This document shows, piece by piece, positions 1 through 8,421 of a stretch of DNA of 64,000 nt. Source of the stretch: an uncultured Ruminococcus sp. (lineage in GTDB: Bacteria > Bacillota > Clostridia > Oscillospirales > Ruminococcaceae); contig CAJTYV010000009.1 of the NCBI GenBank assembly GCA_910584195.1, positions 47,809-111,808 on the forward strand, read 5' to 3'. The position numbers were made by a program, and so were the translations under genes. Position 1 is the first letter of the stretch. The number at the start of each line of letters is the position of its first letter. Below the pieces are notes generated by a model. The model saw nothing but the letters and a program-made list of their open reading frames with translations. It was not told the origin of the DNA and ran no database searches.

Positions 1-422
1 TCCTGAGTCTCGGTTCCTCTTTTATTAAGCCGTCTGCGGAGTTCGCCTACAGATGGGGGAGCAATAAATACAAACAAAGCGTCCGACCGGATCTCCTTTA
101 TTTTCATCGCACCCTGCACCTCGATCTCAAGTATAACATTTATACCGGCTTCTAACTTTGACTCTACCTCAGATATAAGCGTACCGTAGTAATTACCGCA
201 GTAACAGGCATGCTCAAGGAATTCATTTCTGTCAATTCGGTTTATGAAGTCCTCTTTATCAAGGAAATAATAATTCACACCGTCAGCTTCGCCTTCACGA
301 GGCTTGCGAGTCGTTGCTGAAATAGAACAGTAAAAGCTCTTATCCTTCAATATCTCTGCCAGCATCGTACCCTTTCCACAGCCTGAAGGAGCGGAAAAAA
401 CTATAAGTTTCCCCCTATTCAT
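1..422 (-). CDS. gmk: Guanylate kinase, C-terminus cut by window edge
   Basis: Catalyses ATP-dependent phosphorylation of GMP to GDP in purine nucleotide synthesis (cytosol). Only the first 140 codons are inside the window. The reading begins MNRGKLIVFSAPSGCGKGT, a P-loop of guanylate-kinase type, and continues through ATTRKPREGE (GMP-binding region), YYF..EDF and the late RRRLNKRGTETQ motif before the edge, all in the expected order. The ATG lies inside the last codons of remA (ATGAATAG overlap of 8 bases), so translation is coupled. yicC-remA-gmk is a conserved Firmicute order. Identification is firm; the missing part is simply off the left end. Confidence 0.95.
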   Translation of the reverse strand, partial: MNRGKLIVFSAPSGCGKGTMLAEILKDKSFYCSISATTRKPREGEADGVNYYFLDKEDFINRIDRNEFLEHACYCGNYYGTLISEVESKLEAGINVILEIEVQGAMKIKEIRSDALFVFIAPPSVGELRRRLNKRGTETQ

Positions 423-672
423 CCTCTTCTGCACCTCCGTTTTCGTTAATTCTTGAAGCAAGCGTATCAGTTATAAGCGATGAAAGAACAATATGTCCGC
501 TGTCCATCACAATGACCGCTCTTGTTTTTCTGCCGTATGTAGCGTCTATCGCTTTGCCATCGTCCTTCGCCTCCTGAATAAGACGCTTTATAGGAGCGGA
601 ATCAGGACTGATGACCGTCACAATTCTCTCTGCGGAAACCATATTTCCGTAACCAATGTTTATCATTCTCAT
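415..672 (-). CDS. remA: RemA/YlzA (DUF370) DNA-binding regulator
   Basis: 85 aa, full length for the family. It starts MRMINIGYGNMVSAERIV and has the conserved core PIKRLIQEAKDDGKAIDATYGRKTRAVIVMDSG in pieces typical of RemA. In Bacillus subtilis RemA is a small DNA-binding activator of biofilm-matrix and osmoprotection genes; in clostridia the same gene sits between yicC and gmk, as here, and its targets are unknown. It starts 3 bases after the yicC stop and overlaps gmk by 8 bases, so it is expressed with both from the promoter ahead of yicC. Assignment to the family is firm; regulatory role in this organism is inference. Confidence 0.92.
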   Translation of the reverse strand: MRMINIGYGNMVSAERIVTVISPDSAPIKRLIQEAKDDGKAIDATYGRKTRAVIVMDSGHIVLSSLITDTLASRINENGGAEEDE

Positions 673-675
673 AGC

Positions 676-1554
676 TTACTCGATATTCTGTATCTGCTCA
701 CGTATTTTTTCAAGCTCTGACTTCATATCTACCACCAGTCGGGTAATTCCGAGATCCTGAGCCTTTGAGCCAATAGTATTTACTTCGCGGTTCATTTCCT
801 GCACAATAAAATCCAGTTTTCTGCCAATACACTCATCGGAATTAACAAGCTCGCGAAGCTGTGAAATATGACTTCTCAAACGAACCGTCTCCTCGTCAAC
901 GGCAACTTTATCCGCAAAAACAGCCGCTTCGGTAAGAATCCGCTGTTCGTCTATATCACAGCTGTCCAAAAGTTCGCCGAGTTTTCTGTAAAGGCGCTCT
1001 CTATAGTTTGTGACCGTCTGCGGTGAAAGTTCTTCGACCCTTGCAACCATTTCAAGAATGAATTCAGACTTTTCGAGAACATCAAACCGCATTTTTTCGC
1101 CTTCAGTTTCACGCATAGATACAAAACGCTCCAGAGCCTCAGCAGCGATTTCGGAAACATCGTGCCAGACTTCCTCCTCGTTATCGGGAGTTTTCTGAAC
1201 ATTAAAGACGTCGGGCAGCTTGATAAGGTTTGAAAGCGTAAGATCGTCTGCAATTTTCAAATCCTCTGAAACGCTTCTTAAAGCATTGATATATCCCTCG
1301 GCTACACCCTTGTTTATTACGATTTCCGTATCTCTGCCCTCTATATTGACTATAGATACCGAAACGTCCACCTTACCGCGGGAAATTTTCGATTTAAGCA
1401 GAACCTTAAGCTTTTCGTCAATATAATTATACGCTCTCGGTATACGTGAACTGTACTCGTAATATCTATGATTAACAGAGCGAATCTCTACAAGAATATC
1501 GCGCCCGTTAATTATCTTCTGTGACCTGCCGTAGCCTGTCATGCTTTTTATCAC
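676..1554 (-). CDS. yicC: YicC family protein (UPF0701, putative RNase)
   Basis: 292 aa, the usual length. The open frame extends further upstream, but I choose the GTG at 1554 because it gives the family N-terminus (V/M)IKSMTGYGR and has a GAAGGCGG ribosome site just before it. YicC-like N-terminal domain covers roughly residues 1-155 and the DUF1752 C-terminal domain the last 85 (HISQLRELV, GRKLDFIVQEMNRE.NTIGSKA). YicC of E. coli has been described as an endoribonuclease acting on small RNA; whether this holds here is unknown. First gene of the yicC-remA-gmk operon, with its own promoter at 1603-1631. Confidence 0.93.
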   Translation of the reverse strand: MIKSMTGYGRSQKIINGRDILVEIRSVNHRYYEYSSRIPRAYNYIDEKLKVLLKSKISRGKVDVSVSIVNIEGRDTEIVINKGVAEGYINALRSVSEDLKIADDLTLSNLIKLPDVFNVQKTPDNEEEVWHDVSEIAAEALERFVSMRETEGEKMRFDVLEKSEFILEMVARVEELSPQTVTNYRERLYRKLGELLDSCDIDEQRILTEAAVFADKVAVDEETVRLRSHISQLRELVNSDECIGRKLDFIVQEMNREVNTIGSKAQDLGITRLVVDMKSELEKIREQIQNIE

Positions 1555-1602
1555 CAAACCGCCTTCTTTCCAGTATAAGTTGACACACAAAGACACTATT
1601 TT

Positions 1603-1631
1603 ATTATACCACATATTGAAAAAAAAAGCAA
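1603..1631 (-). promoter_or_regulatory. Promoter of yicC-remA-gmk
   Basis: On the minus strand: -35 TTGCTT (1626-1631), 17-bp T-rich spacer, -10 TATAAT (1603-1608) preceded by TG at the extended -10 position. About 45 bases upstream of the chosen GTG. It belongs to the recurrent TTGCAA-like promoter group described in the findings. Confidence 0.75.
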
Positions 1632-1658
1632 GTATTTCCTTATATTAAATCATACAAA

Positions 1659-1680
1659 AAGGGACGCCGAAGCGTCCCTT
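1659..1680 (-). terminator. Intrinsic terminator of the first GH9 gene
   Basis: Perfect 9-bp stem AAGGGACGC/GCGTCCCTT around a CGAA tetraloop, followed on the minus strand by a T tract. It lies 20 bases past the stop of the GH9 gene at 1700-4750 and upstream of the yicC promoter. Confidence 0.88.
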
Positions 1681-1699
1681 AATTTAAGCAATATTCAAA

Positions 1700-4600
1700 T
1701 TACTTTATAGCTGCATCATACTCAGCCTGTGTCATCGGGAACTGAGTCTGCTTAACAAGTTTAGCGTCAACAGCCTGGATAGCAAGAGCATCAGATGTCT
1801 TAACGCCGTCACCGTTGTCAATTACGTCAGCATTGATAGCGCCCTGAGTCGACAGACCGTACTTGTCAGGGTTACCGAGAGCCTGAAGAATAGCTGTAGA
1901 GTCAGCAATTGTTACCTTGCCGTCACAGTTAGCATCGCCCCAAAGTGTATCGCCCGAAGGAGGATCTGTAGGATTCGGACCGGGTGTATCATTAACTGTA
2001 GGTACTACGTCCTCAAGGTAAGAAGACATCCATACGAGAGGCGAGTTCCAGTTGATTGTAATTTCGTTTACAGACCATGCTTCTGCATTATCAACAAAGC
2101 ACTTCTGAGGTGCGAGTGTACCTCTCTTGAATCCGAGACCTGCAACATAAGGATCGCAAAGAGCTGCGCCGGGTCCGCCTGAAAGGATTCCATTTGGAGC
2201 CTTCGGGAACTCTTCGTTAACGCCCTTACACCACAGTCTGTGGTGAGGCCACTGGAGAGTTACATCGCCGTAGCCGGATACATACGAGAAGTCGTTTCCG
2301 TTACGTCCGAAGATGTAGTCCATAGTTTCAACAGCACCGTTGATATACTGAGCATCCTTAGACGCATCATAAGCGTAAGCCATAACGATAGCGTTGTTGA
2401 TTACAAACGAGTTTGAACCCCACTCATAACCTGTGATTATTTCATCACCAACATTGTTGCCATCGGTGTATGATGTTCCCCTATAAGGAACGCCCATACC
2501 CTCTTCAGCCATCTGAGCAATATACTCATCACCAGCAGATGTAATAGCATCCTTTACCTTCTTGAGACCTGCATCGTCAAGCTTATCGCTGTTGAGGTAA
2601 AGTGAGAGAGTACCAAGACCTGATGTACAGCCCCAGTTAAACGAGCTGAATGAACCCTTGTTTTCGCCGCCGCCGAGATTTGTTGTAATACCATACGCCT
2701 TATCCTTGCCGGTTACATCATTAGGATTCGTGTAAGACTCAAGCATCGTCTTATACTCAGCCTTGCCTGTTGTAGCGTAAAGCTCACAAGCTGCCCAGTA
2801 CATATCGTCCTCAACGTAAGTATCACCGTAAGGACCGCCGCCTATAGCCTGATCGAGAGGTGCAAAGTAAACGTCCTTCTCCCAGCTGCCTTCCTTTACC
2901 TTCCAGCCGTCACCGGAATTAAGAACAGCCTGGTAAGCCTGCTCAGCGTATTCAAGACACTTTGCAGCGTAAGCGGAATCATAAGGTTCCCACAAACGTG
3001 AAGCCTGAGCTGCACAAGCTGCAAGGTTCAACGAAGCAGCATACGTCGGAGGCTTTACAATACGAACGCATCCATCGAAGCCGTCTTCCTTATATGACCA
3101 AGCATGTACGGCAAGACCGGTCCACTTATGGTCATGAAGCTTGTGGTAAACCATACCTGCATCCTTGCCGTAGTAAGGATCCTTGGAATCAACGATCATA
3201 TCGAAGAACCAGTCAAGCTCAACCTTACATTCCTGAAGAACGTCAGGAATATTATCTCCGCCCTCGGGAACGAGAACAGTCTTATCGTCTGTCCATTTAG
3301 AGTCTGTACCAAGCTTTTTGGAAAGCTCATACATATTCTGAAGCGTCCAAACAGATACACCGCCGTTTACAACGTATTTACCGTGGTCGCCGGCATCGTA
3401 CCAACCGCCTGTAGCGGTAATTGAATATTTCTTATCGCCATCCGCGAAATCGCCTTTATACTGCTTAACCCACTTAGGCTGTACATACGCTTCATCAGGA
3501 TTGTGACCGTACTCACTGTGAGCAAGCTCAGATTTATCGCCTGATGTAATGTACTTCTCTTCTATCGGAATACCGGAACGGTTCTGATAGAAGTAGTTGA
3601 ATGAATCAGCAACAAGTCCGTCATATATGTCGGAACCGATCGTGAATTCATGCGACTCGTTCATTGCATAAGTAACGCCTGTTTTCCAGTTCGTCCACTC
3701 AACCTTGTCGCCATTTATCTTTGTATCATATGCGCCTTCATTAATACCTGAACGCGTACCGGAAACACCTACCGTATCATGAACAACGATCTTGTAATTA
3801 CCGGGCGTTTTAAAATCGCTGAAGTCTATGATATGCGTATAGGCGCCGGAATCCTTATATCTGTCACGAAGTTCTTTTTTACCATTGCCGAGATCGATCT
3901 CAACCTGCATATCGCTTGGCGTACCGCCGTTCTCATCAGGTCTTGCATCCTTTGTTTTACCCGAATAAACAACCTTTCCGCTGCCGTCAACGATATCGAA
4001 ATCAAGAGGTGAAGAAGCATCGGTTACATAAGAAGCCTTCTTGTTAAGATTCTCATAATAACCAACCTGGTTAACACGAACGTTAGACTGAGGTCTTACA
4101 ACACCGTATTCGAGCGTAGGATCAGGATCGTTTGCATCACTTGTAGTATCAATAAGTGAAAGATTATCAAATACAAGCTTTGAACCTGCAGGCATACCTG
4201 TCTCGCCAGGCTTACCCCATTCGCCAACCGTACCGTCAGCATAGTGGAATGTAAACTCAGCAGGAGAAATAGTCTGTGAGGCTGTAAAAGTATCCTTAAA
4301 TTTAAGAGTCTCACCCTTCTTTATCTGTGCTGCTGACCAATCAGAGCCGCCGAGCTTGTTCCAAAGCTCAGTATCTCCGGAATAATCGCTTATTTTACAA
4401 TAGATCCAACCGTCAGCATCAGGGGTAACCTCACCGCTGATCTCGTATGTGTGACCTGCTTCAATCTTAATACCTCTGTGACGAAGCTGAAGATCCCATC
4501 TTCCTGCTCCGGCAGAGTTGACCTCACCGATAGTAACCTCAAGCTTGCCGTCAACTACTTCAAAAGACTGCTTTGCAGGCGGTGTTTCACTACAGTGCCA

Positions 4601-4750
4601 AGGAAGACTTGTTCCGTCTTCGAAGTCAGTCTGACCGAGCTGCTGACCTGCAAAAGCGCTCATAGGAGCGAGCACGCCTGTAACAGCAGTAGCGAGCATA
4701 GCTGCAGACATAAGACTTCCGGCAATTGCCTTAGAAATGTTCTTGTGCAT
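1700..4750 (-). CDS. Cellulosomal GH9 cellulase: CBM4-like + Ig-like + GH9 + dockerin
   Basis: Secreted enzyme of 1016 aa cleaving beta-1,4-glucan. Signal peptide to about residue 34 (cut after AFA). A CBM4-type carbohydrate-binding module follows (about 38-205), then a cellulase-N-terminal Ig-like domain (about 216-330, starting VRVNQVGYY), the GH9 (alpha/alpha)6 catalytic domain (about 370-915), a short Pro/Thr linker and a C-terminal type I dockerin (about 937-1010) with two Ca-binding loops (GDANCDGKVTIADS; NADVIDNGDGVKTSDA). Catalytic base region GGWYDAGDHGKY (about 452) and general acid Glu in SVNEITINWN (about 895) are intact. Modular order matches the CelD/CbhA-like GH9 group. Ribosome site GGGAGGG precedes ATG 4750. 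Own promoter and leader hairpin; monocistronic. Confidence 0.95.
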   Translation of the reverse strand: MHKNISKAIAGSLMSAAMLATAVTGVLAPMSAFAGQQLGQTDFEDGTSLPWHCSETPPAKQSFEVVDGKLEVTIGEVNSAGAGRWDLQLRHRGIKIEAGHTYEISGEVTPDADGWIYCKISDYSGDTELWNKLGGSDWSAAQIKKGETLKFKDTFTASQTISPAEFTFHYADGTVGEWGKPGETGMPAGSKLVFDNLSLIDTTSDANDPDPTLEYGVVRPQSNVRVNQVGYYENLNKKASYVTDASSPLDFDIVDGSGKVVYSGKTKDARPDENGGTPSDMQVEIDLGNGKKELRDRYKDSGAYTHIIDFSDFKTPGNYKIVVHDTVGVSGTRSGINEGAYDTKINGDKVEWTNWKTGVTYAMNESHEFTIGSDIYDGLVADSFNYFYQNRSGIPIEEKYITSGDKSELAHSEYGHNPDEAYVQPKWVKQYKGDFADGDKKYSITATGGWYDAGDHGKYVVNGGVSVWTLQNMYELSKKLGTDSKWTDDKTVLVPEGGDNIPDVLQECKVELDWFFDMIVDSKDPYYGKDAGMVYHKLHDHKWTGLAVHAWSYKEDGFDGCVRIVKPPTYAASLNLAACAAQASRLWEPYDSAYAAKCLEYAEQAYQAVLNSGDGWKVKEGSWEKDVYFAPLDQAIGGGPYGDTYVEDDMYWAACELYATTGKAEYKTMLESYTNPNDVTGKDKAYGITTNLGGGENKGSFSSFNWGCTSGLGTLSLYLNSDKLDDAGLKKVKDAITSAGDEYIAQMAEEGMGVPYRGTSYTDGNNVGDEIITGYEWGSNSFVINNAIVMAYAYDASKDAQYINGAVETMDYIFGRNGNDFSYVSGYGDVTLQWPHHRLWCKGVNEEFPKAPNGILSGGPGAALCDPYVAGLGFKRGTLAPQKCFVDNAEAWSVNEITINWNSPLVWMSSYLEDVVPTVNDTPGPNPTDPPSGDTLWGDANCDGKVTIADSTAILQALGNPDKYGLSTQGAINADVIDNGDGVKTSDALAIQAVDAKLVKQTQFPMTQAEYDAAIK

Positions 4751-4832
4751 TTTTATACCCTCCCAAAAATTTATAAAAATATGTTCCTATAACGCTGCGC
4801 CAGTGCATACGCCGCGATTATATGTGTAATAT

Positions 4833-4868
4833 AACGAGAGGCATAACTTGCACCTGCCATTTCTCGTT
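4833..4868 (-). promoter_or_regulatory. Stem-loop at the extreme 5' end of the GH9 mRNA
   Basis: AACGAGA/TCTCGTT with an inner GGCA/TGCC stem and an 11-base loop. The outer arm begins 7 bases after the -10 box, that is at the predicted transcription start, leaving a ~118-base leader. A terminal hairpin here could protect the mRNA 5' end or be a regulator site; sequence alone cannot separate these. Confidence 0.6.
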
Positions 4869-4874
4869 ACCCTA

Positions 4875-4903
4875 ATTATAGTATATTACTCGAAAAAAGT
4901 AAA
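4875..4903 (-). promoter_or_regulatory. Promoter of the first GH9 gene
   Basis: Minus strand -35 TTTACT (4898-4903), 17-bp spacer, -10 TATAAT (4875-4880). Predicted start near 4868, giving a ~118-base untranslated leader. Confidence 0.75.
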
Positions 4904-4981
4904 TAGCTTTCTGAAATTTCGTATATTCCTATAATAACAATGCGCTTTTTTTGTGTAATTTTGACAATAGACACGCAAAAG

Positions 4982-5005
4982 CAAAGAGGGATAGCTCCCT
5001 CTTTG
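4982..5005. terminator. Terminator hairpin between the two GH9 genes
   Basis: Perfect 10-bp stem CAAAGAGGGA/TCCCTCTTTG with TAGC loop, 20 bases beyond the stop of the GH9 gene at 5025-7418. The T tract is short on the minus strand (GCTTTTG) and longer on the plus strand, but only a minus-strand gene enters it from nearby. Confidence 0.8.
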
Positions 5006-5024
5006 TTTTATTATTATTAATAAG

Positions 5025-7418
5025 TTATTTTTTTATCGGAAGATCCTCTGCTTTTATCAACTTAGCGTCAACCTTGGCAATAGTCAGCGCATCGTCCGTA
5101 GAAACTCCCGCTTCTCCGTTTACATCCGCATTTATAGCGCCCTGCTTGGAAAGACCGTATTTGTCCTGATTCCCGAGATGCTGTAAAATTGCCGTAGAAT
5201 CAGCTATGGTTACCTTTCCGTCGCAGTTTGCATCACCTGCAAGATATTCTCCCGAAGACGGCACAGTAGGCGTATTCGAAGCAGTCGGCTGTTCGGGAAC
5301 CTCGGTAGGTTCGGGAGTTTCGCCGCCTGAACCGCCAAGTTCTGCGCTGACAACCGCTGATGTACCGTCAGGCTCCGTTCCCCAGACAAGAATGTCGTTT
5401 ACATACATAGTAATATGTTTGTTATATGCAGCAGAAACCTTTATGTTGTCACAGTCCTCAACCCCCTCATAAGACCAGTCGTTCGACGGATCCCATGCAC
5501 CTTTTGTTGACTGACCGTCAATCGCATCGGGAATGGATATTCTGAACTGTACTTCGTCACGGTGTTCGCTCTGTCCGGTAGGCATGATCGCTCTTCCGTC
5601 CTCAAAAACTATCTCTGCATAATAGGTATTGCCTGTGGGATCGCCCTCATATTTGTGGATTCCGTTTGAAACTGCATATCCTGCTTCACCTTGTGAATAC
5701 TGCTGGGATTTGACTTCAAGATTAATATTGTCAATTGAAAGTCCGGCAGCTAAAACCTCCGAAACATCGAAGAAATAACGGTACTTTACGTTCTTATATA
5801 CGCGTGTAGGCCATGCAGTATGATTCATTGCCCACGCCTTTATTTCGGAATAGCTGTCACCCTTTCCGTTAAGGACAGCCGCCATTTTCCATTCATCCCA
5901 CTTAGGAGTTTCCTTTGGAGGGAAATTCGGGTCAGCTTTGCCGCCCTCTTCTGCTATAAACGCACAGAGAGCCGCTGTGAATCCGGCATTGTAGTCAATA
6001 GCAACCTCGGTATGCTCATATGCGGCATTCTCGTCCTTGAAACTTCCATCCTGCGCAGGACCACCCTCCAATGCACCGTAAAGAACGTGAGCATACTCTG
6101 TCTGCCACTCTTCCCCGCCTGTCGAACCGCCTTCGGTACCAAGCTCGTTCCAATGATCGTCATGAATACCGGATGTGGTTCTGTGGTGAACGTTTACGGC
6201 ATTTTTCTCTCCCATGCCTATAACGTAGCTCATTCCCAAATCGTTGTCACCGAACGCGTAGTCGAACTGCTCCTTGGACCATGTATCGTACTTCTTGCAG
6301 GCTTCCGCATCGTCCTTTAAAATAGTATCGCAGGCGAGCTTTGCGATCATTACCGTATTAGCCATATGACGCATAGAACCCCAGTTAAAAAGCCATGCGT
6401 GACCATCGGGTGTATAAGCAACCTGCTTTCCCTTACAGCCTGTAGTCCAGTAATCGAGATGATTGCGAACGTGCTGTACCCACTCCTCTTTGCCTGTGTT
6501 CTGAGCGTAGAGGAGTGCAGCGAGCTGAGATACATCGTCCCAGCAAAGTCCCCATGTGAACTTACGGTCAGTAGACTGATTCTCCAGCGGAAATGCCGGG
6601 ATATAGTCACTTTCACACAGGTCAAGATACTTTTGCTCGCCAGTAGCCATATAGAGGAAATTAGCCGCAAGCATAAGTTCGTCAACGTAATCATCGTCCG
6701 TGCCTGACTGCTCAATATTATAGTAAGTTTTCTGAACGCCCTGACCGTCATTGCTTCTTGTAGCATCAGCACGCTCAAAAAGGTCTTTCGCCTGTTTAAG
6801 GTACTTTTCAGCAAGCTCCGGTTCATCGTCTTTCAAAATAAGGTATCCGACCGTAAGAGCAGACGCCATATCAGCTACAACGGTAGTGCAGTTCATCGTA
6901 TCGTAAGGACGAGGATCCGTTCCACCTTTAAGCAAGAACTTTCTCATATAAACTTCCGCACTTCCCCACCAAACGTGGTCAAAAGCGCCATCGCCGATAG
7001 TGCCTACTACAGAATCTCCTAAATCACAGGCAGACACATAATCCAGACCCCATTTGAGGTTTCGGAGATACAGATCGTACAGTCCTGCATCTTTTACAGC
7101 GTCCTCATATTCATAAAGACCTAAACCAATAATCATCGCGGTATAGGCATTTGTGAGCGTAAATTTCAAATGGTCTCCGGCATCGAACCATCCTCCGGGA
7201 ACAACATCGTTTTCCATAGAATCAGCACGCCATGTAACCTGATTCCACTCAGGCAAAACACCCGCCTGCTGAACCTCATAAAAAAACATGGATTTCTGCA
7301 AAGCTTCTGCATAGTTGACGTCAACAGCAGCAGAAGACTGCGCAATCGGCAAGGACGCAAGCATGCCTGCCGAAACAGCCATAGCGGACAGCGCCGCCGT
7401 AATTTTTTTAAACTTCAT
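5025..7418 (-). CDS. Cellulosomal GH9 cellulase: GH9 + CBM3c + dockerin
   Basis: Secreted cellulase of 797 aa, theme-B architecture (GH9 followed directly by a CBM3c), the arrangement of processive endoglucanases. Signal peptide to about residue 31 (SSAA). GH9 domain about 34-490 with GGWFDAGDHLKF (catalytic Asp pair, about 80) and the general acid Glu in HTEVAIDYNAGF (about 471). CBM3c about 520-690 (YRYFFDVSEVL, YYAEIVFEDG, DVQFRIS-like strands). Pro/Thr linker, then type I dockerin about 727-795 with GDANCDGKVTIADS and NADVNGEAGVSTDDA loops; the first helix differs from the neighbouring enzyme mainly at QHLGNQ versus QALGNP, so the same cohesin type is expected. ATG 7418 follows GAGGGGG. 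Own promoter overlaps the end of the next gene. Confidence 0.95.
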   Translation of the reverse strand: MKFKKITAALSAMAVSAGMLASLPIAQSSAAVDVNYAEALQKSMFFYEVQQAGVLPEWNQVTWRADSMENDVVPGGWFDAGDHLKFTLTNAYTAMIIGLGLYEYEDAVKDAGLYDLYLRNLKWGLDYVSACDLGDSVVGTIGDGAFDHVWWGSAEVYMRKFLLKGGTDPRPYDTMNCTTVVADMASALTVGYLILKDDEPELAEKYLKQAKDLFERADATRSNDGQGVQKTYYNIEQSGTDDDYVDELMLAANFLYMATGEQKYLDLCESDYIPAFPLENQSTDRKFTWGLCWDDVSQLAALLYAQNTGKEEWVQHVRNHLDYWTTGCKGKQVAYTPDGHAWLFNWGSMRHMANTVMIAKLACDTILKDDAEACKKYDTWSKEQFDYAFGDNDLGMSYVIGMGEKNAVNVHHRTTSGIHDDHWNELGTEGGSTGGEEWQTEYAHVLYGALEGGPAQDGSFKDENAAYEHTEVAIDYNAGFTAALCAFIAEEGGKADPNFPPKETPKWDEWKMAAVLNGKGDSYSEIKAWAMNHTAWPTRVYKNVKYRYFFDVSEVLAAGLSIDNINLEVKSQQYSQGEAGYAVSNGIHKYEGDPTGNTYYAEIVFEDGRAIMPTGQSEHRDEVQFRISIPDAIDGQSTKGAWDPSNDWSYEGVEDCDNIKVSAAYNKHITMYVNDILVWGTEPDGTSAVVSAELGGSGGETPEPTEVPEQPTASNTPTVPSSGEYLAGDANCDGKVTIADSTAILQHLGNQDKYGLSKQGAINADVNGEAGVSTDDALTIAKVDAKLIKAEDLPIKK

Positions 7419-7444
7419 AAATTAATTACCCCCTCGATCAGATT

Positions 7445-7468
7445 GTCCGCCGTATATTTTCAGCAGAC
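7445..7468 (-). promoter_or_regulatory. Leader stem-loop of the second GH9 gene
   Basis: 8-bp stem GTCTGCTG/CGGCGGAC (two G-U pairs) around an 8-base A/T loop, about 15 bases after the predicted transcription start. Like the first GH9 gene, the leader carries a hairpin near its 5' end, but the sequences are unrelated. Confidence 0.4.
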
Positions 7469-7489
7469 CAACGAAATATCTGTAGTTTT

Positions 7490-7518
7490 ACTATACACTA
7501 TTTTTGCCGATTTGTCAA
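7490..7518 (-). promoter_or_regulatory. Promoter of the second GH9 gene
   Basis: Consensus minus-strand promoter: TTGACA (7513-7518), 17-bp spacer, TATAGT (7490-7495). It sits just past the stop codon of the upstream zinc-ribbon gene (7525), so the cellulase is independently transcribed. Confidence 0.8.
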
Positions 7519-7524
7519 GATGAT

Positions 7525-8346
7525 TTATTCATTTTTTTCAAGAATGCACCAACTTAGTTCAAGTATCTCGCCCTCTTTAACAGTCACTTTTGTGCCGTTT
7601 TCAAAACCGTGATTGCCTGACGCATAAATGGCTCCGTCTTCTATGAGTCTGACACTATCGTGAACGTAATACATCTGATAGCCCTGATCTGTTGTCGGAA
7701 CAAGTTCGTATGTTCCCGGCTCAAAATCGACACCGCAGCGAAACATTCCGGAATGTTCAAAGGGACTGTTTTCGCCGTCAAAATCCTCCAGCGCAACGGC
7801 ATTACACCACAAAAATTCAACGTAATCGTCAGTTTCGAGATTCACGATCGCTGAACCTTTGAACCACTTACTGCTAATAGTATTATTACACTCAGGGTCG
7901 CTGTACAAGCCGTAATACGCATCGTCCATCGCTCCTGTCAATATATATGCGCCTTTGGGAATATCCTTGCCGATCTTGTATGTTCCCATTTCATAAATGC
8001 CGTCATTTTCAGGCATTTCAGTTACCGGTTCAGAGCTTAGCGCTTCCGAAAAACTCGGCTCTGTAATAATATCCGCTTCCGAAGTTTCGCCGCTCGAAGC
8101 AAGCATATCTTTTAACAAGAAAAAAACGCAGCATCCGCCTGTCAAAAGCGCAATAACGACAGCCGCCGCAATCACTGTAACAGCAGACGGCGATGAGGAG
8201 CTTTTTTCTTTTTCCGAAAAATTAAAACCGCATTCGGTACAAAAAGATACAGCTTTCGGAAGAAACTTTCCGCACCTCGGACACATTTTCTCGTCTATCG
8301 TCCCCGTGTTAAAATCGTCAGTTTTATGTAAATTATTGTTATCCAT
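7525..8346 (-). CDS. Zinc-ribbon, single-TM protein with duplicated extracytoplasmic domain
   Basis: 273 aa, not recognised as a named family. N-terminal zinc ribbon CPRCGKFLPKAVSFCTECG (about 20-40) would be cytoplasmic, one TM helix follows (about 60-82), then an acidic linker and two copies of a ~70-residue module: copy 1 begins MGTYKIGKDIPKGAY, copy 2 begins SGMFRCGVDFEPGTY; both end in a V/LEL-W-C strand. Start ATG 8346 has GAGAGGGG before it; the longer frame upstream has no site. The upstream ispH-S1 terminator lies immediately before the ribosome site, so no separate promoter fits between them except inside that gene. Function unknown; envelope sensor or assembly role is only a guess. 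Confidence 0.8.
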   Translation of the reverse strand: MDNNNLHKTDDFNTGTIDEKMCPRCGKFLPKAVSFCTECGFNFSEKEKSSSSPSAVTVIAAAVVIALLTGGCCVFFLLKDMLASSGETSEADIITEPSFSEALSSEPVTEMPENDGIYEMGTYKIGKDIPKGAYILTGAMDDAYYGLYSDPECNNTISSKWFKGSAIVNLETDDYVEFLWCNAVALEDFDGENSPFEHSGMFRCGVDFEPGTYELVPTTDQGYQMYYVHDSVRLIEDGAIYASGNHGFENGTKVTVKEGEILELSWCILEKNE

Positions 8347-8368
8347 GAATTCCCCTCTCTCCGCTAAA

Positions 8369-8396
8369 AAAGGCTGCACTTTCCAGTACAGCCTTT
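8369..8396 (-). terminator. Terminator after ispH-S1, in the leader of the next gene
   Basis: Stem AAAGGCTG/CAGCCTTT extended by two further pairs, followed on the minus strand by a six-T run ending 9 bases before the GAGAGGGG ribosome site of the zinc-ribbon gene. It may act as a partial terminator that sets readthrough into that gene. Confidence 0.8.
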
Positions 8397-8421
8397 AAAT
8401 CAAATTTACGCAGCGAAAAAA

